A stretch of DNA of 64,000 bases from an uncultured Brevibacillus sp. (lineage in GTDB: Bacteria; Bacillota; Bacilli; Brevibacillales; Brevibacillaceae). The DNA lies in the NCBI RefSeq assembly GCF_947502445.1, contig NZ_CANMZW010000023.1:1-64000 (forward strand). The letters run 5' to 3'. The position numbers were made by a program, and so were the translations under genes. Numbering within the stretch: the first letter of the stretch is position 1; every line of letters starts with the position of its first letter. This document shows positions 33,498 through 42,451 of the stretch, piece after piece. The notes beneath the pieces were generated by a model. That model was not told where the DNA came from. It searched no databases and saw only the letters and a list, made by a program, of their open reading frames with translations.

Positions 33498-36400
33498 TTA
33501 TTTCGTTTGATGCAAGATCCGGTACAGCGCCACTACGCATACGGCACGACTTGTTGCACTGTTCGGCTGATATTTTCCACTTACCGGATCGATCAATCCA
33601 AGACCGACCATGTTGGTAATGGACGCAGATGCCCAGGATGGCCACGTTCCCTTATCTGAAACGGTTTTGGCCGCTCCTTTTTTATTCAAAAGACGGTCCA
33701 GAATAACGGCTGCTTCCGCACGTGTCACGGTTTGATCCGGACGGAAGGTTTTATCTGCATACCCTTTTACCAGACCCTTGGAGACGGCAACCTGCACAGC
33801 TCCTTGCGCATAAGCAGGCACCTTGTCCTTGAAGTTCAGTTTAGGTGTAGCAGGGAGATCCCATTCAAACGTCCGAGCAAGCAAGGTCACAAACTGTGCT
33901 CTCGTCAAAGATGCGTTCGGGCCAAAGGTCGTTTCGGTCAGTCCTTTTACGTACCCTTTTTCCGCCATGTAGGTGATTTCTGCTTTAGCAGGGTGGTTCT
34001 CAATATCGACAAATGGCGTTGCTCCTGTACCTGCGTTGTCCAAATAGTATGGTACGTATTTGCCATAGCTGTTCACTTCATATGACCACTGACCCTGTGC
34101 GTTTACAGTACCCAGAAGTGGATCAAGTGTTTGATTGGCTTCATTTACAAACAGCAGCCCAATTCCTTTTCCTGCAATCCATTGCTTCGGCACAAGCGTC
34201 AAGTGGAGTGGCGATGTTGAAATTTGGTCTTCTTGACCAGCCTTCAGATCGCCCGGCTTGATCGTAAAGGAGTAATCAGCCGGTACATAGCCAGGGAGTG
34301 ACTGCGTCACAATCGAATCAATCTCCACTGTTGCGCTCTCCAGGAATGCTGCTGCATTGACCATGGAATAGTTCAAATCCAGCTCTTTACCCAATGAGAT
34401 GCTTCCAGGCAGCTCAGGCACCACAGGTGTATCGCTTGGCTGACCCGTCTGGTTCGGCAGCAGAAGCGAGAATTCATCAAAATACAGCGTTCCTTTATCT
34501 TGCGTGATGCCATCATTCGGCTGGTCAACGACGTACACACTCTTCAATTGCAATGGATATGCTACGCCGCTTGGGAAATATCCTTTGACCTGCTTCCAGC
34601 CTGTCCAGTCGATTTCTTTTGCCAGATCGACGTACACGCTCTTGCCGTTTGCATCAATCGCTTCTGCTCTTAGCCAATGTCCACTGTTGTCGCCATTCAC
34701 CCATAAGCCTAATCCCAGAGGCTTGCCTGGAATCGCAACCGGGCTTGAGCCTAGGATGCCATACGCAAAACGCATTCCGCTGCTTGGTGCTCCTGAGAAG
34801 TTGTACACCAGCTTGGCTGCTTTCTTCGTTCTGAATACTTGGTCGGTAACGGTCGTAAAGGAACCACTGGAGCTGATGCTTGTAGGATTTCCTGCATGGT
34901 ACATGCCCGTCAGGTTGTCAAAAGTGAGCCATGGCTCTTCAAACTGTCCAACCGCGATTGGTACGTTGGTAGACACACCATCATAGGTGATCGTCAAGGT
35001 AGCATTGCCAGGTACGTTTCCTGCTACAAGCTGGAGCTTGTCGTTTATCGTAGCGATGTCTGAATTGATGCTAGCTTTTACGCTCAAAGGCGTTGCTTGC
35101 ACGACTGAGCCTTTCTTTGTCTTGATTTTCACATCAAGATTCAGGGCTTGTCCCGGTGCGATCGTCAGAGGATTTGGCGATACGACGATCTGCTGGACAT
35201 CATTTCCAGAAATCACATGAATCTCTTTATTTTGCGACACATTACCGAGTCTTGCTGTCAGTGTAATTTGACCCGAACGGGCAGGTGTAAAATGCTGTCC
35301 ATTTACAATCCCCGCCTCGGACTGACTGGCATCCCAGGTGACGTTGGAGGCATTAATCGCATATGGCTGGTAATGCGTGTCATACCCTTTGGAAGCTGTC
35401 AGCGGAATGCTTTGACCGATCAGCACATCGGATGGAACATCAATTTGGAATCCTCTTAATTCTCCTGGCGGTGCTGTGTTGTAAACGGCAAGACCGGTAG
35501 GAACGCGTCGTTCTGACCCGCCACTTGGTTTGTTGGACAAAGTGGCATATGTATCTCCCAGTGATCTGGTTGACATCGTCGTTGAGCCACCGCCATCAAA
35601 GTTGACTGCGCGATACGAGCCCAGCTCCGTCATAATTTTTGCCAGCTCATCGAGGTAAACCCCATTGCTTCCATCAATCGTGACCATGTAGAGCGTTTTG
35701 CCGTCCTGAGAAACCCCGACAGCTGTACGCGCTGTTAGCGAAGTAATCGATTTATCTGCCTGAAAAGAGGTCAATGCTTTTCCCTGGTCCACTAGCAGCA
35801 CGTTCCCGCCAACCGCCTGCGTCAAACCAACGTTCTGCGGTGTCGTCTGGTATTCGGCCACTGCGCTGGCACCAACAGGGAGGTTTTGCTTGAGAAAAGC
35901 AGCTGCCTCGCCATGCCCCCACAGAACGAATCCGTTATAAGGGATAGGTGCCCCCGGCTGGTTCATGCGCACTTCTTTGACAACATGGTCAACCACTACT
36001 ACCTCTACAACATCTTTGTAGCCCGTGATAGCCCCAAGGCTTGTCTTACCAAAAGCAGGTGTATACAGATTCAGCTGGTTCTGGTGACTTTTTCGGCCGT
36101 CACTCGGATTGTATTCTTCCTTGTTCACACCCTGCAGCGGATAAGTCGCGCCGCTACCTGTCGTCACCTTTCCGCCAAAGCCGAACTTGTCAATAAAGGC
36201 TGTCTTGTCGCCCTTCAGTCCCAAGCTGTACCAGTACGAGATCAAACCCATCGAAGAGATCGTCTGCTCGTCCTTCACAACGATACCAAACGGCGCACCG
36301 CGTTTAGACATATTGAAAAAGTCAGCATTGATCGCAGCTACTGCACCCGTTTCCCGCGCCATTTGGGTTACGGTTTGGCGATCAGTCAGTTTACCTGCCG

Positions 36401-36662
36401 TCCCGTACACAGGCTTCACTTCTACATACTGATTGTTCAGATCCACCTTGGTTACCATTACGGTAATGGGCTTATCCGCAAAAGATTTCGTGTATTTGAG
36501 TAAAGTGGTTCCCTCTCCAATCGGGGTCTGCCACACCATTTGCAATGCGCTGCTTTCCGCTCTAGCCTGTGCAACATTTGTCGCAAGCGGCGCAAACGGA
36601 ACAAAAGCTCCCCAGGCCATTGTCGTAGCCGTGAGCAGCGTCACTATTTTTCGCGCTCTCAT
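33498..36662 (-). CDS. S-layer homology protein with a phosphodiester glycosidase (NAGPA-like) domain
   Basis: The 1054-residue product begins with a signal peptide (about residues 1-36, ending near AQARA). Next comes a NAGPA/DUF2233-type domain (about 55-390) with AAINADFFN and the hallmark NFDGGGSTTM near residue 355. Several beta-rich regions follow, including bacterial Ig-like repeats (about 395-575) and a carbohydrate-binding-like region (about 580-740). The C-terminus carries three SLH repeats (about 875-1054) that anchor to pyruvylated wall polysaccharide. NAGPA relatives cleave phosphodiester-linked sugars, so a role on wall glycopolymers or exopolysaccharide is plausible but not shown. 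ATG 36662 follows GGAGAGGAG. Confidence 0.88.
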   Translation of the reverse strand: MRARKIVTLLTATTMAWGAFVPFAPLATNVAQARAESSALQMVWQTPIGEGTTLLKYTKSFADKPITVMVTKVDLNNQYVEVKPVYGTAGKLTDRQTVTQMARETGAVAAINADFFNMSKRGAPFGIVVKDEQTISSMGLISYWYSLGLKGDKTAFIDKFGFGGKVTTGSGATYPLQGVNKEEYNPSDGRKSHQNQLNLYTPAFGKTSLGAITGYKDVVEVVVVDHVVKEVRMNQPGAPIPYNGFVLWGHGEAAAFLKQNLPVGASAVAEYQTTPQNVGLTQAVGGNVLLVDQGKALTSFQADKSITSLTARTAVGVSQDGKTLYMVTIDGSNGVYLDELAKIMTELGSYRAVNFDGGGSTTMSTRSLGDTYATLSNKPSGGSERRVPTGLAVYNTAPPGELRGFQIDVPSDVLIGQSIPLTASKGYDTHYQPYAINASNVTWDASQSEAGIVNGQHFTPARSGQITLTARLGNVSQNKEIHVISGNDVQQIVVSPNPLTIAPGQALNLDVKIKTKKGSVVQATPLSVKASINSDIATINDKLQLVAGNVPGNATLTITYDGVSTNVPIAVGQFEEPWLTFDNLTGMYHAGNPTSISSSGSFTTVTDQVFRTKKAAKLVYNFSGAPSSGMRFAYGILGSSPVAIPGKPLGLGLWVNGDNSGHWLRAEAIDANGKSVYVDLAKEIDWTGWKQVKGYFPSGVAYPLQLKSVYVVDQPNDGITQDKGTLYFDEFSLLLPNQTGQPSDTPVVPELPGSISLGKELDLNYSMVNAAAFLESATVEIDSIVTQSLPGYVPADYSFTIKPGDLKAGQEDQISTSPLHLTLVPKQWIAGKGIGLLFVNEANQTLDPLLGTVNAQGQWSYEVNSYGKYVPYYLDNAGTGATPFVDIENHPAKAEITYMAEKGYVKGLTETTFGPNASLTRAQFVTLLARTFEWDLPATPKLNFKDKVPAYAQGAVQVAVSKGLVKGYADKTFRPDQTVTRAEAAVILDRLLNKKGAAKTVSDKGTWPSWASASITNMVGLGLIDPVSGKYQPNSATSRAVCVVALYRILHQTK

Positions 36663-36808
36663 ATTGTGACTCCTCTCCATTTTCCAATCTTGTGTCTGTA
36701 AGTTATGTATGGGTACAACTAAAATATAGACGCATCATAGTGGGTGATAGTTTCGCGTAATCGCTATATTCATAATTAGAAAAACATACCAACTATATAA
36801 CAACTGGC

Positions 36809-36853
36809 AAAAAAAGAAAACCCACCCGGTTACTTGAATAAACCGGCTGGGTT
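36809..36853 (-). terminator. Intrinsic terminator of wecB
   Basis: AACCCAGCCGGTT and AACCGGGTGGGTT form a 13-nt stem on the minus strand followed by TTCTTTTTTT. The rest of 36663-36899 is the upstream region of the SLH gene; I see no convincing promoter in it. Confidence 0.85.
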
Positions 36854-36899
36854 CTCACAGCTTGATGACGCTTATTTAGAGCTATATCATTCTGGTTGA

Positions 36900-38048
36900 T
36901 TATTGACCAGCCCGAAACGGTTCTGGACGCTCAGCACGCATGCCGAAATGATGCAGGATCGCTTCGACAATTCGTCTGGACGCTTCCCCATCGCCGTAAG
37001 GATTGGCTGCATGCGCCATGGCATTGTAGGCTTCCTGGTTGGTCAAGAGTTCCTTTGCCATCGCGTACACCTCTGCCTCCTCTGTACCTGCCAGCTTCAA
37101 GGTCCCTGCCGCGATACCTTCCGGACGTTCCGTGGTATCACGAAGCACCAGCACTGGCACGCCAAGGGAAGGAGCTTCTTCTTGTACCCCTCCAGAGTCA
37201 GTCAATATCAGATGAGCACGGCGTGCAAAGTTGTGGAAATCAGTCGCATCCAAAGGATCAATCAGCTGGATGCGGTCATGACCACCAAGCAGTTCTTGTG
37301 CTACTTCCTGCACAGCCGGATTCAAATGAACAGGATAAACAACCGCGATTTCCGGATGCTCGTCCACGAGTCTTCTAACTGCACGGAAAATTTGGCGCAT
37401 CGGCTCACCCAGATTCTCGCGGCGGTGCGCAGTCATCAGCACCAGCTTGTGATCACCTACACGGTCCAGCACTGGATGCGTGTAATTTTCACGCACAGTT
37501 GTTTTCAGCGCATCAATCGCTGTATTACCAGTAATGTAGATGCGCTCCTCTGGCTTGGCTTCACGGCGCAGATTGTCTGCGGAGCTTTCTGTTGGTGAAA
37601 AATGCAAGTCTGCCATGACACCAGTCAATTGACGATTCATCTCTTCCGGGAACGGCGAGTACTTGTCCCACGTACGCAAGCCAGCTTCCACGTGCCCGAT
37701 TGCCACTTGGTTGTAAAAAGCAGCCAGACTGGCTACAAAGGTCGTAGACGTATCACCGTGAACCAAAACGATGTCCGGCTTCACTTCCTTCATTACCGCA
37801 TCCAGACTTTCTAGCGCACGGCTAGTCAGACCAACGAGTGTTTGTCTGTCCTTCATAATGTTCAAGTCAATGTCCGGCTTGATTTCAAAAATCTCCAGCA
37901 CCTGATCGAGCATTTGGCGATGCTGGGCGGTCACGCAAACGATAGATTCGATCTCTTCGCTGTGCTTGTTTAGCTCGTGCACAAGCGGAGCCATCTTGAT
38001 CGCTTCCGGGCGTGTGCCGAATACCGTCATTACTTTACATGTTTTCAT
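36900..38048 (-). CDS. wecB: UDP-N-acetylglucosamine 2-epimerase (non-hydrolysing)
   Basis: This enzyme interconverts UDP-GlcNAc and UDP-ManNAc, a precursor of wall teichoic acid linkage units and of other surface polysaccharides. The 382-residue product has the N-terminal FGTRPEAIKMAPLV, the HGDTSTTFVASLAAFY stretch and the C-terminal TDSGGVQEEAPSLGVPVLVLR. The ATG at 38048 follows GAGAGGG. It lies 18 nt after upp and is probably co-transcribed. The product could supply ManNAc polymers that bind SLH domains, such as that of the next gene. Confidence 0.94.
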   Translation of the reverse strand: MKTCKVMTVFGTRPEAIKMAPLVHELNKHSEEIESIVCVTAQHRQMLDQVLEIFEIKPDIDLNIMKDRQTLVGLTSRALESLDAVMKEVKPDIVLVHGDTSTTFVASLAAFYNQVAIGHVEAGLRTWDKYSPFPEEMNRQLTGVMADLHFSPTESSADNLRREAKPEERIYITGNTAIDALKTTVRENYTHPVLDRVGDHKLVLMTAHRRENLGEPMRQIFRAVRRLVDEHPEIAVVYPVHLNPAVQEVAQELLGGHDRIQLIDPLDATDFHNFARRAHLILTDSGGVQEEAPSLGVPVLVLRDTTERPEGIAAGTLKLAGTEEAEVYAMAKELLTNQEAYNAMAHAANPYGDGEASRRIVEAILHHFGMRAERPEPFRAGQ

Positions 38049-38066
38049 CGGTTTTTCCCTCTCCAA

Positions 38067-38696
38067 CTACTTCGTGCCGTACAAGCGGTCTCCCGCATCC
38101 CCCAAACCAGGCACGATGTATCCATGGTCATTTAAGTATTCATCTATAGCGGCTACGTAAATATCAACATCCGGATGCTCATCCTGCACCATTTTGATTC
38201 CTTCTGGAGCTGCTATGAGACACATCAGCTTCAGGTTTTTCGCACCGCGTTTTTTCAATGCAGTAAGCGCAGCAACAGCAGATCCACCCGTTGCCAGCAT
38301 TGGATCTGTTACGATCAGCTCGCGTTCAGCGACATCGGAAGGCAGCTTGACGTAGTATTCCACTGGCTGCAATGTCTCTGGATCACGATAAAGTCCTACG
38401 TGTCCTACCTTTGCAGCTGGAATCAGCTTCATCAGACCGTCTACCATACCAAGACCTGCACGCAGAATCGGTACCAGACCTACTTTTTTACCAGCAATTA
38501 CATTCGATTTACAAGTAGCTACTGGCGTCTCGATTGTTGTTTCCTCGAGCGGCATTTCACGCGTGATTTCATAGCCCATCAGCGTAGTTACCTCGTCCAC
38601 CAGCTCACGAAATTCCTTGGTTCCCGTATTCTTGTCACGGATAAACGTAACTTTATGCTGAATTAGTGGATGGTCAAACACATATACACGGCTCAT
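38067..38696 (-). CDS. upp: Uracil phosphoribosyltransferase
   Basis: Upp salvages uracil to UMP with PRPP. The 209-residue product has the PRPP-binding loop VTDPMLATGGSA near residue 130 and the C-terminal uracil-site stretch EYLNDHGYIVPGLGDAGDR. AACGGAGGAGC precedes the ATG. It has its own promoter behind the glyA terminator. Confidence 0.96.
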   Translation of the reverse strand: MSRVYVFDHPLIQHKVTFIRDKNTGTKEFRELVDEVTTLMGYEITREMPLEETTIETPVATCKSNVIAGKKVGLVPILRAGLGMVDGLMKLIPAAKVGHVGLYRDPETLQPVEYYVKLPSDVAERELIVTDPMLATGGSAVAALTALKKRGAKNLKLMCLIAAPEGIKMVQDEHPDVDIYVAAIDEYLNDHGYIVPGLGDAGDRLYGTK

Positions 38697-38733
38697 TTAA
38701 GCTCCTCCGTTTCCCTATCAATGCATCTTTTTC

Positions 38734-38762
38734 ATAATAGCGAAGGAGTGTGCCGCCGTCAA
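38734..38762 (-). promoter_or_regulatory. Sigma-A promoter of upp-wecB
   Basis: TTGACG (38757-38762) and TATTAT (38734-38739) on the minus strand are spaced by 17 nt, about 38 nt upstream of the upp start codon. Confidence 0.8.
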
Positions 38763-38791
38763 TTTGCCCAATCTTCATTCTTTTGTTGTAT

Positions 38792-38829
38792 AAAAAGACA
38801 GGCCCGCATGAAAAACTCCATGGGGCCTG
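38792..38829 (-). terminator. Intrinsic terminator of glyA
   Basis: CAGGCCC and GGGCCTG (38823-38829 with 38799-38805) form a stem on the minus strand followed by TCTTTTT. Confidence 0.85.
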
Positions 38830-38845
38830 CTAGAAGTAGCGTCTA

Positions 38846-40096
38846 TTAGATATTCAAGCCTTCGTACATGGGGAAGCGCTGGCACAAAGCTGCCACACGT
38901 TGACGTGCTTCTTCGTGCTTCGCTGCGTCTTCCGGATTTTTCAAAGTGAGTGCGATGATCGCTGCTACTTCCTTCATCGCCTCTTCGTCAAAGCCACGGC
39001 TAGTCACAGCTGGGGTACCCATACGAACACCGCTTGTTACAAACGGGCTTTGTGTATCGTAAGGAATAGTATTTTTGTTTGTTGTGATGCTGACTTCATC
39101 CAGAAGATGCTCAGCTACTTTACCAGTCAAACCGATTTTGCTTACATCAACCAGTACGAGGTGGTTGTCGGTTCCATCAGATACGAGAGTCAAGCCTTCT
39201 GCTTTGAGAGCTTCTGCAAACGCACGTGCATTTTTCACGATATTATTTGCGTATTCTTTGAAGTCAGCTTGCAGTGCTTCACCAAAGGAAACCGCTTTTG
39301 CCGCGATTACGTGCATCAATGGTCCACCCTGTACGCCAGGGAATACGGATTTGTCGATTGCTTTTGCAAACTCTTCCTTGCACAGGATCAAACCGCCGCG
39401 TGGACCACGCAGTGTTTTATGTGTAGTGGAAGTAACGAAATGCGCATGTGGGACTGGATTTTGATGCACTCCTGCTGCTACCAGACCAGCGATGTGCGCC
39501 ATATCTACCATGAAATATGCGCCTACTTCATCAGCGATTTCACGGAACTTGGCAAAATCGATCGCACGTGGGTATGCACTTGCACCTGCTACGATCAGCT
39601 TAGGCTTGTGCTCCAAAGCTTTGGCACGAACATCGTCATAGTTGATCAGATGAGTTTCTTGGTCTACTCCGTACTCTACAAAGTTGTACAGCGTACCGGA
39701 GAAGTTAACAGGGCTTCCGTGAGTCAAGTGACCACCATGGGACAGGTTCATTCCGAGTACAGTGTCGCCTGGCTGCAGTATGGTGAAGTAAACAGCCATG
39801 TTCGCTTGTGCGCCAGAATGTGGTTGCACGTTTGCATGCTCAGCGCCAAACAGCTCTTTTACACGATCGCGAGCGATGTTCTCAACGATGTCTACGTATT
39901 CACATCCGCCATAGTAACGACGGCCAGGATAGCCTTCTGCGTATTTATTAGTCAGTACAGTGCCCATTGCTTCCATAACGGCACGGCTAACGAAGTTTTC
40001 AGATGCAATCAGCTCAATCTTGTCGCGCTGTCTTCCGAGTTCCAGTTGAATGCCTTCCAATACTTGCGGGTCCTGTTTACGCAAAAATTCTAGCAT
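38846..40096 (-). CDS. glyA: Serine hydroxymethyltransferase
   Basis: GlyA converts serine and tetrahydrofolate to glycine and methylene-tetrahydrofolate. The 416-residue product has SENFVSRAVMEAMG, YGGCEYVD near residue 60 and the PLP Lys in TSTTHKTLRGPRGG near residue 227. AAGGAGGAGAG precedes the ATG. It follows ywlG, as in Bacillus. A 7-bp stem (40121-40144) sits immediately before its ribosome binding site. Confidence 0.97.
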   Translation of the reverse strand: MLEFLRKQDPQVLEGIQLELGRQRDKIELIASENFVSRAVMEAMGTVLTNKYAEGYPGRRYYGGCEYVDIVENIARDRVKELFGAEHANVQPHSGAQANMAVYFTILQPGDTVLGMNLSHGGHLTHGSPVNFSGTLYNFVEYGVDQETHLINYDDVRAKALEHKPKLIVAGASAYPRAIDFAKFREIADEVGAYFMVDMAHIAGLVAAGVHQNPVPHAHFVTSTTHKTLRGPRGGLILCKEEFAKAIDKSVFPGVQGGPLMHVIAAKAVSFGEALQADFKEYANNIVKNARAFAEALKAEGLTLVSDGTDNHLVLVDVSKIGLTGKVAEHLLDEVSITTNKNTIPYDTQSPFVTSGVRMGTPAVTSRGFDEEAMKEVAAIIALTLKNPEDAAKHEEARQRVAALCQRFPMYEGLNI

Positions 40097-40120
40097 GATT
40101 TATCTCTCCTCCTTGAATGT

Positions 40121-40144
40121 GGGCTTTGACTGATTTGAAAGCCC
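40121..40144 (-). repeat. Stem-loop between ywlG and glyA
   Basis: GGGCTTT/AAAGCCC encloses a 10-nt loop on the minus strand. No T-run follows. It lies just before the glyA ribosome binding site and could be an mRNA processing or stability hairpin. Confidence 0.55.
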
Positions 40145-40147
40145 TTT

Positions 40148-40717
40148 TTAGGTACAGCTATCAGTAGGGGGTGTAACTTCGTATACCGCTCGGGCGCCAC
40201 CAATCAGCTTGGGTCTTGTAGAAGCAGCAGTAACATGCGCTTCTCCCACGCTGCGCAGCGTAGGGCGAACAGGTACCGCGACATGCTTCAAATGCATACC
40301 GATAAAAGTATCGCCGATGTCAATTCCGGCATGAGCCTGGATATGCTCGACTACCACGGGGTCTGTCATCTGTAAAAAGGCATGAGCTGCCATGGAACCA
40401 CCTGCTGTAGGAACCGGAACAACCGAAACCTCTTCCAGTCCTTTGCGCTCCATTACCTCACGCTCCAGCACCAGCGCTCTGTTCAAATGTTCACAACATT
40501 GAAATGCAACAGCAAAACCAAGCGGCTCCTGCACAGTACGAATCCCTCGATAAATCGCGGCCGCTACGTCTTTGCTGCCTGCTTTGCCAATATGATTTCC
40601 GAGAACTTCGCTAGTACTGCATCCGATCACCATGATTTGTCCTGCCTTGATGTTGGCAAGACGAGCCACTTCTGCGACTATCTCATGCACTTGATTTTCG
40701 ATGGTGGACAGATCCAC
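40148..40717 (-). CDS. ywlG: TIGR01440-family protein YwlG
   Basis: The 189-residue product matches the YwlG/TIGR01440 family found between rpiB and glyA in Bacilli; its function is unknown. Recognisable stretches are IMVIGCSTSEVLGNHIGKAG near residue 30-49 and QCCEHLNRALV near 75. There is no signal or membrane segment. It starts directly after rpiB, so the two are co-transcribed. Confidence 0.85.
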   Translation of the reverse strand: MDLSTIENQVHEIVAEVARLANIKAGQIMVIGCSTSEVLGNHIGKAGSKDVAAAIYRGIRTVQEPLGFAVAFQCCEHLNRALVLEREVMERKGLEEVSVVPVPTAGGSMAAHAFLQMTDPVVVEHIQAHAGIDIGDTFIGMHLKHVAVPVRPTLRSVGEAHVTAASTRPKLIGGARAVYEVTPPTDSCT

Positions 40718-41173
40718 TTACTTCCCTCCCGCGTGCTTCTCTTCAATCTGGGTGATCTTGTCCACACGGCGTTCATGGCGTCCACCCTGAAATTCTGTTT
40801 CCAACCAAATTTTCACGATATCGAGTGCAAGTCCAGGACCAATGACACGCTCACCCATAGCAAGTACATTTGTATTGTTATGCTCACGGGTTGCTCGTGC
40901 AGAGAACGTGTCGTGTACCAAGGCACAGCGGATACCAGGGACCTTGTTGGCAGCAATCGACATGCCGATGCCTGTCCCACATACCAAAATTCCACGATCA
41001 AACTCGCCCGCCGCCACTTTTTCAGCTACTGGCAAAGCATAATCGGGATAGTCTACCGATTCCTCACAAGTACAACCGAAATCTTCCGTTTGGATGTTCA
41101 TGGAAGTCAGAAGCGTCTTGATCTCTTCCTTTAGCTTATATCCACCGTGATCAGCAGCAATCGCCACTTTCAT
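40718..41173 (-). CDS. rpiB: Ribose-5-phosphate isomerase B
   Basis: RpiB interconverts ribose 5-phosphate and ribulose 5-phosphate. The 151-residue product begins MKVAIAADHGGYKLKEEI and has the active-site Cys in the CGTGIGMSIAANK loop near residue 74. It heads the rpiB-ywlG-glyA group, after a terminator and its own promoter. A role on allose 6-phosphate or in a wall sugar path is less likely. Confidence 0.93.
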   Translation of the reverse strand: MKVAIAADHGGYKLKEEIKTLLTSMNIQTEDFGCTCEESVDYPDYALPVAEKVAAGEFDRGILVCGTGIGMSIAANKVPGIRCALVHDTFSARATREHNNTNVLAMGERVIGPGLALDIVKIWLETEFQGGRHERRVDKITQIEEKHAGGK

Positions 41174-41206
41174 CTGTCATCCCTCGCTCGTTTTATAATC
41201 TCAATC

Positions 41207-41235
41207 ATTATACATCAAAATGCGCCAAGTAAAAA
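41207..41235 (-). promoter_or_regulatory. Probable promoter of rpiB-ywlG-glyA
   Basis: TATAAT (41207-41212) lies 17 nt after TTTTTA (41230-41235) on the minus strand. The -35 is weak and falls inside an inverted repeat (41227-41252), a possible operator. Confidence 0.5.
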
Positions 41236-41252
41236 GTGAACATTTTTTACTT
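41227..41252. repeat. Inverted repeat over the rpiB -35 region
   Basis: AAGTAAAAA (41227-41235) and TTTTTACTT (41244-41252) are exact inverted copies separated by 8 nt (GTGAACAT). Confidence 0.7.
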
Positions 41253-41283
41253 CAAACCAAAATAATGTTCGTGCTATCGACAT

Positions 41284-41313
41284 AAAACAAGGTCCTGGCT
41301 CTCTGCCAGCACC
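41284..41313 (-). terminator. Intrinsic terminator of ywlE
   Basis: GGTGCTGGC and GCCAGGACC form a 9-bp stem with one mismatch on the minus strand, followed by TTGTTTT. It directly follows the ywlE stop codon. Confidence 0.75.
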
Positions 41314-41784
41314 TCATTCAGCTCCAAATTCACGAAAACGCGGGTGTTGCAGCATCGCAAACAGCCTGTCCAGCGACTCCTCAATTTCCTCTGCACACAG
41401 CCGATAATCTTCAAGTGCGCCCCCGAACGGATCGGCAATATCGGTTATCCCTTCTACACCAACGAACTCTCTAAGCGTATACACCTTGGGCAGCGCCAAA
41501 GGAAAAAAGGTTTGTATCGCGTGCTTGTGACTGTTCGTCATCGTTAATATTACATCCGACCATTCAATTAGCCCTTCATCTAGTCGGCTTGATGTATGTG
41601 CGTGCTCGATTCCTCGTTCATCCAATACCTGCTTGGCGTGCAAGGAAGCCTCTTGTCCTGGAAAAGCCGCTACTCCAGCCGAGCGTACTTCATAGCCTCG
41701 GCCTGCTGTTTTTGCACGAAACATCGCCTCTGCCATCGGGCTACGACACGTATTCCCCGTGCAAACAAACAATATGCGCTTCAC
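41314..41784 (-). CDS. ywlE: Protein-arginine phosphatase YwlE (low-molecular-weight phosphatase family)
   Basis: The 156-residue product has the N-terminal phosphatase loop VCTGNTCRSPMAE with Cys8 and Arg14, and the general-acid Asp in DIADPFGG. A Thr (Thr12) in the loop, where tyrosine phosphatases usually have Ile, is the residue that gives Bacillus YwlE specificity for phosphoarginine. It would oppose McsB and the Clp protein-quality pathway. It lies downstream of mntP, as in Bacillus. Confidence 0.92.
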   Translation of the reverse strand: MKRILFVCTGNTCRSPMAEAMFRAKTAGRGYEVRSAGVAAFPGQEASLHAKQVLDERGIEHAHTSSRLDEGLIEWSDVILTMTNSHKHAIQTFFPLALPKVYTLREFVGVEGITDIADPFGGALEDYRLCAEEIEESLDRLFAMLQHPRFREFGAE

Positions 41785-41833
41785 GAAACGCCCCTCCTTG
41801 TGTCCAGCAGCTTTGTGCAGTCGTTATGATCGC

Positions 41834-42394
41834 CTATAAGATAAATTTTAACCCAAAACAAAACAAAATAAGCCCACCTACTAGTTCGCTGTAATCCCCC
41901 AGCCATCCTCCCACGCTTTTTCCAAGCAATAGGCCAAAGTATGACATAGCTCCTCCCATAATACCAAAAAGAGCGATTGCCAAAACCCTGTTTACTTCGA
42001 TTAAGCCAAATGAAAACCCAACGGTAAGAGCATCCAGACTGACGCTGAATGCAAAGAGCAACAGCCCGAATCCTTTTGTTTTCAAGACACTGCGCTGATC
42101 TCCATGGATAAAACCGTTCCATAGCATATGCATGCCGATAGCCATCAGGACCCCACCGCCAATAAAAACGGCTATATCCCCGACCAAATCGGATAAATAC
42201 GCACCAACAAAAATCCCGATTACCGGCATAGCGATGTGGAAAAGCCCGATTGTAATACTTACCTTCAAAATTTCCCTCAAGCGGATTCCAACCATACCTA
42301 CGCCGATCCCGAGTGAAAAGGCATCCATACTTAAGGCAAAGGCAATCATGAGCAAGGTCAAAAATTGCCCCCATTGAAACAAGACCTGATCCAA
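41834..42394 (-). CDS. mntP: Manganese efflux pump MntP
   Basis: MntP exports Mn(II). The 186-residue product has six membrane segments and two internally related halves with the key Asp residues in FALSMDAFSLGIGVG and FSVSLDALTVGFSFG. The TTG at 42394 is chosen because it follows GGAGGGGGAGG and gives normal family length; upstream in-frame codons are lost in the Gly-coding ribosome-binding stretch. I see no yybP-ykoY riboswitch in the short space before it. Confidence 0.92.
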   Translation of the reverse strand: MDQVLFQWGQFLTLLMIAFALSMDAFSLGIGVGMVGIRLREILKVSITIGLFHIAMPVIGIFVGAYLSDLVGDIAVFIGGGVLMAIGMHMLWNGFIHGDQRSVLKTKGFGLLLFAFSVSLDALTVGFSFGLIEVNRVLAIALFGIMGGAMSYFGLLLGKSVGGWLGDYSELVGGLILFCFGLKFIL

Positions 42395-42451
42395 TCCGCC
42401 TCCCCCTCCTTGTCTCTTCACCTTATGCGGACAAGGAGGAGTTTAGACGCT

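Noticed and set aside
42395..42451. Manganese riboswitch before mntP
   Set aside because: Only 57 nt lie between the genes, too short for a yybP-ykoY aptamer, and no aptamer motif is seen.
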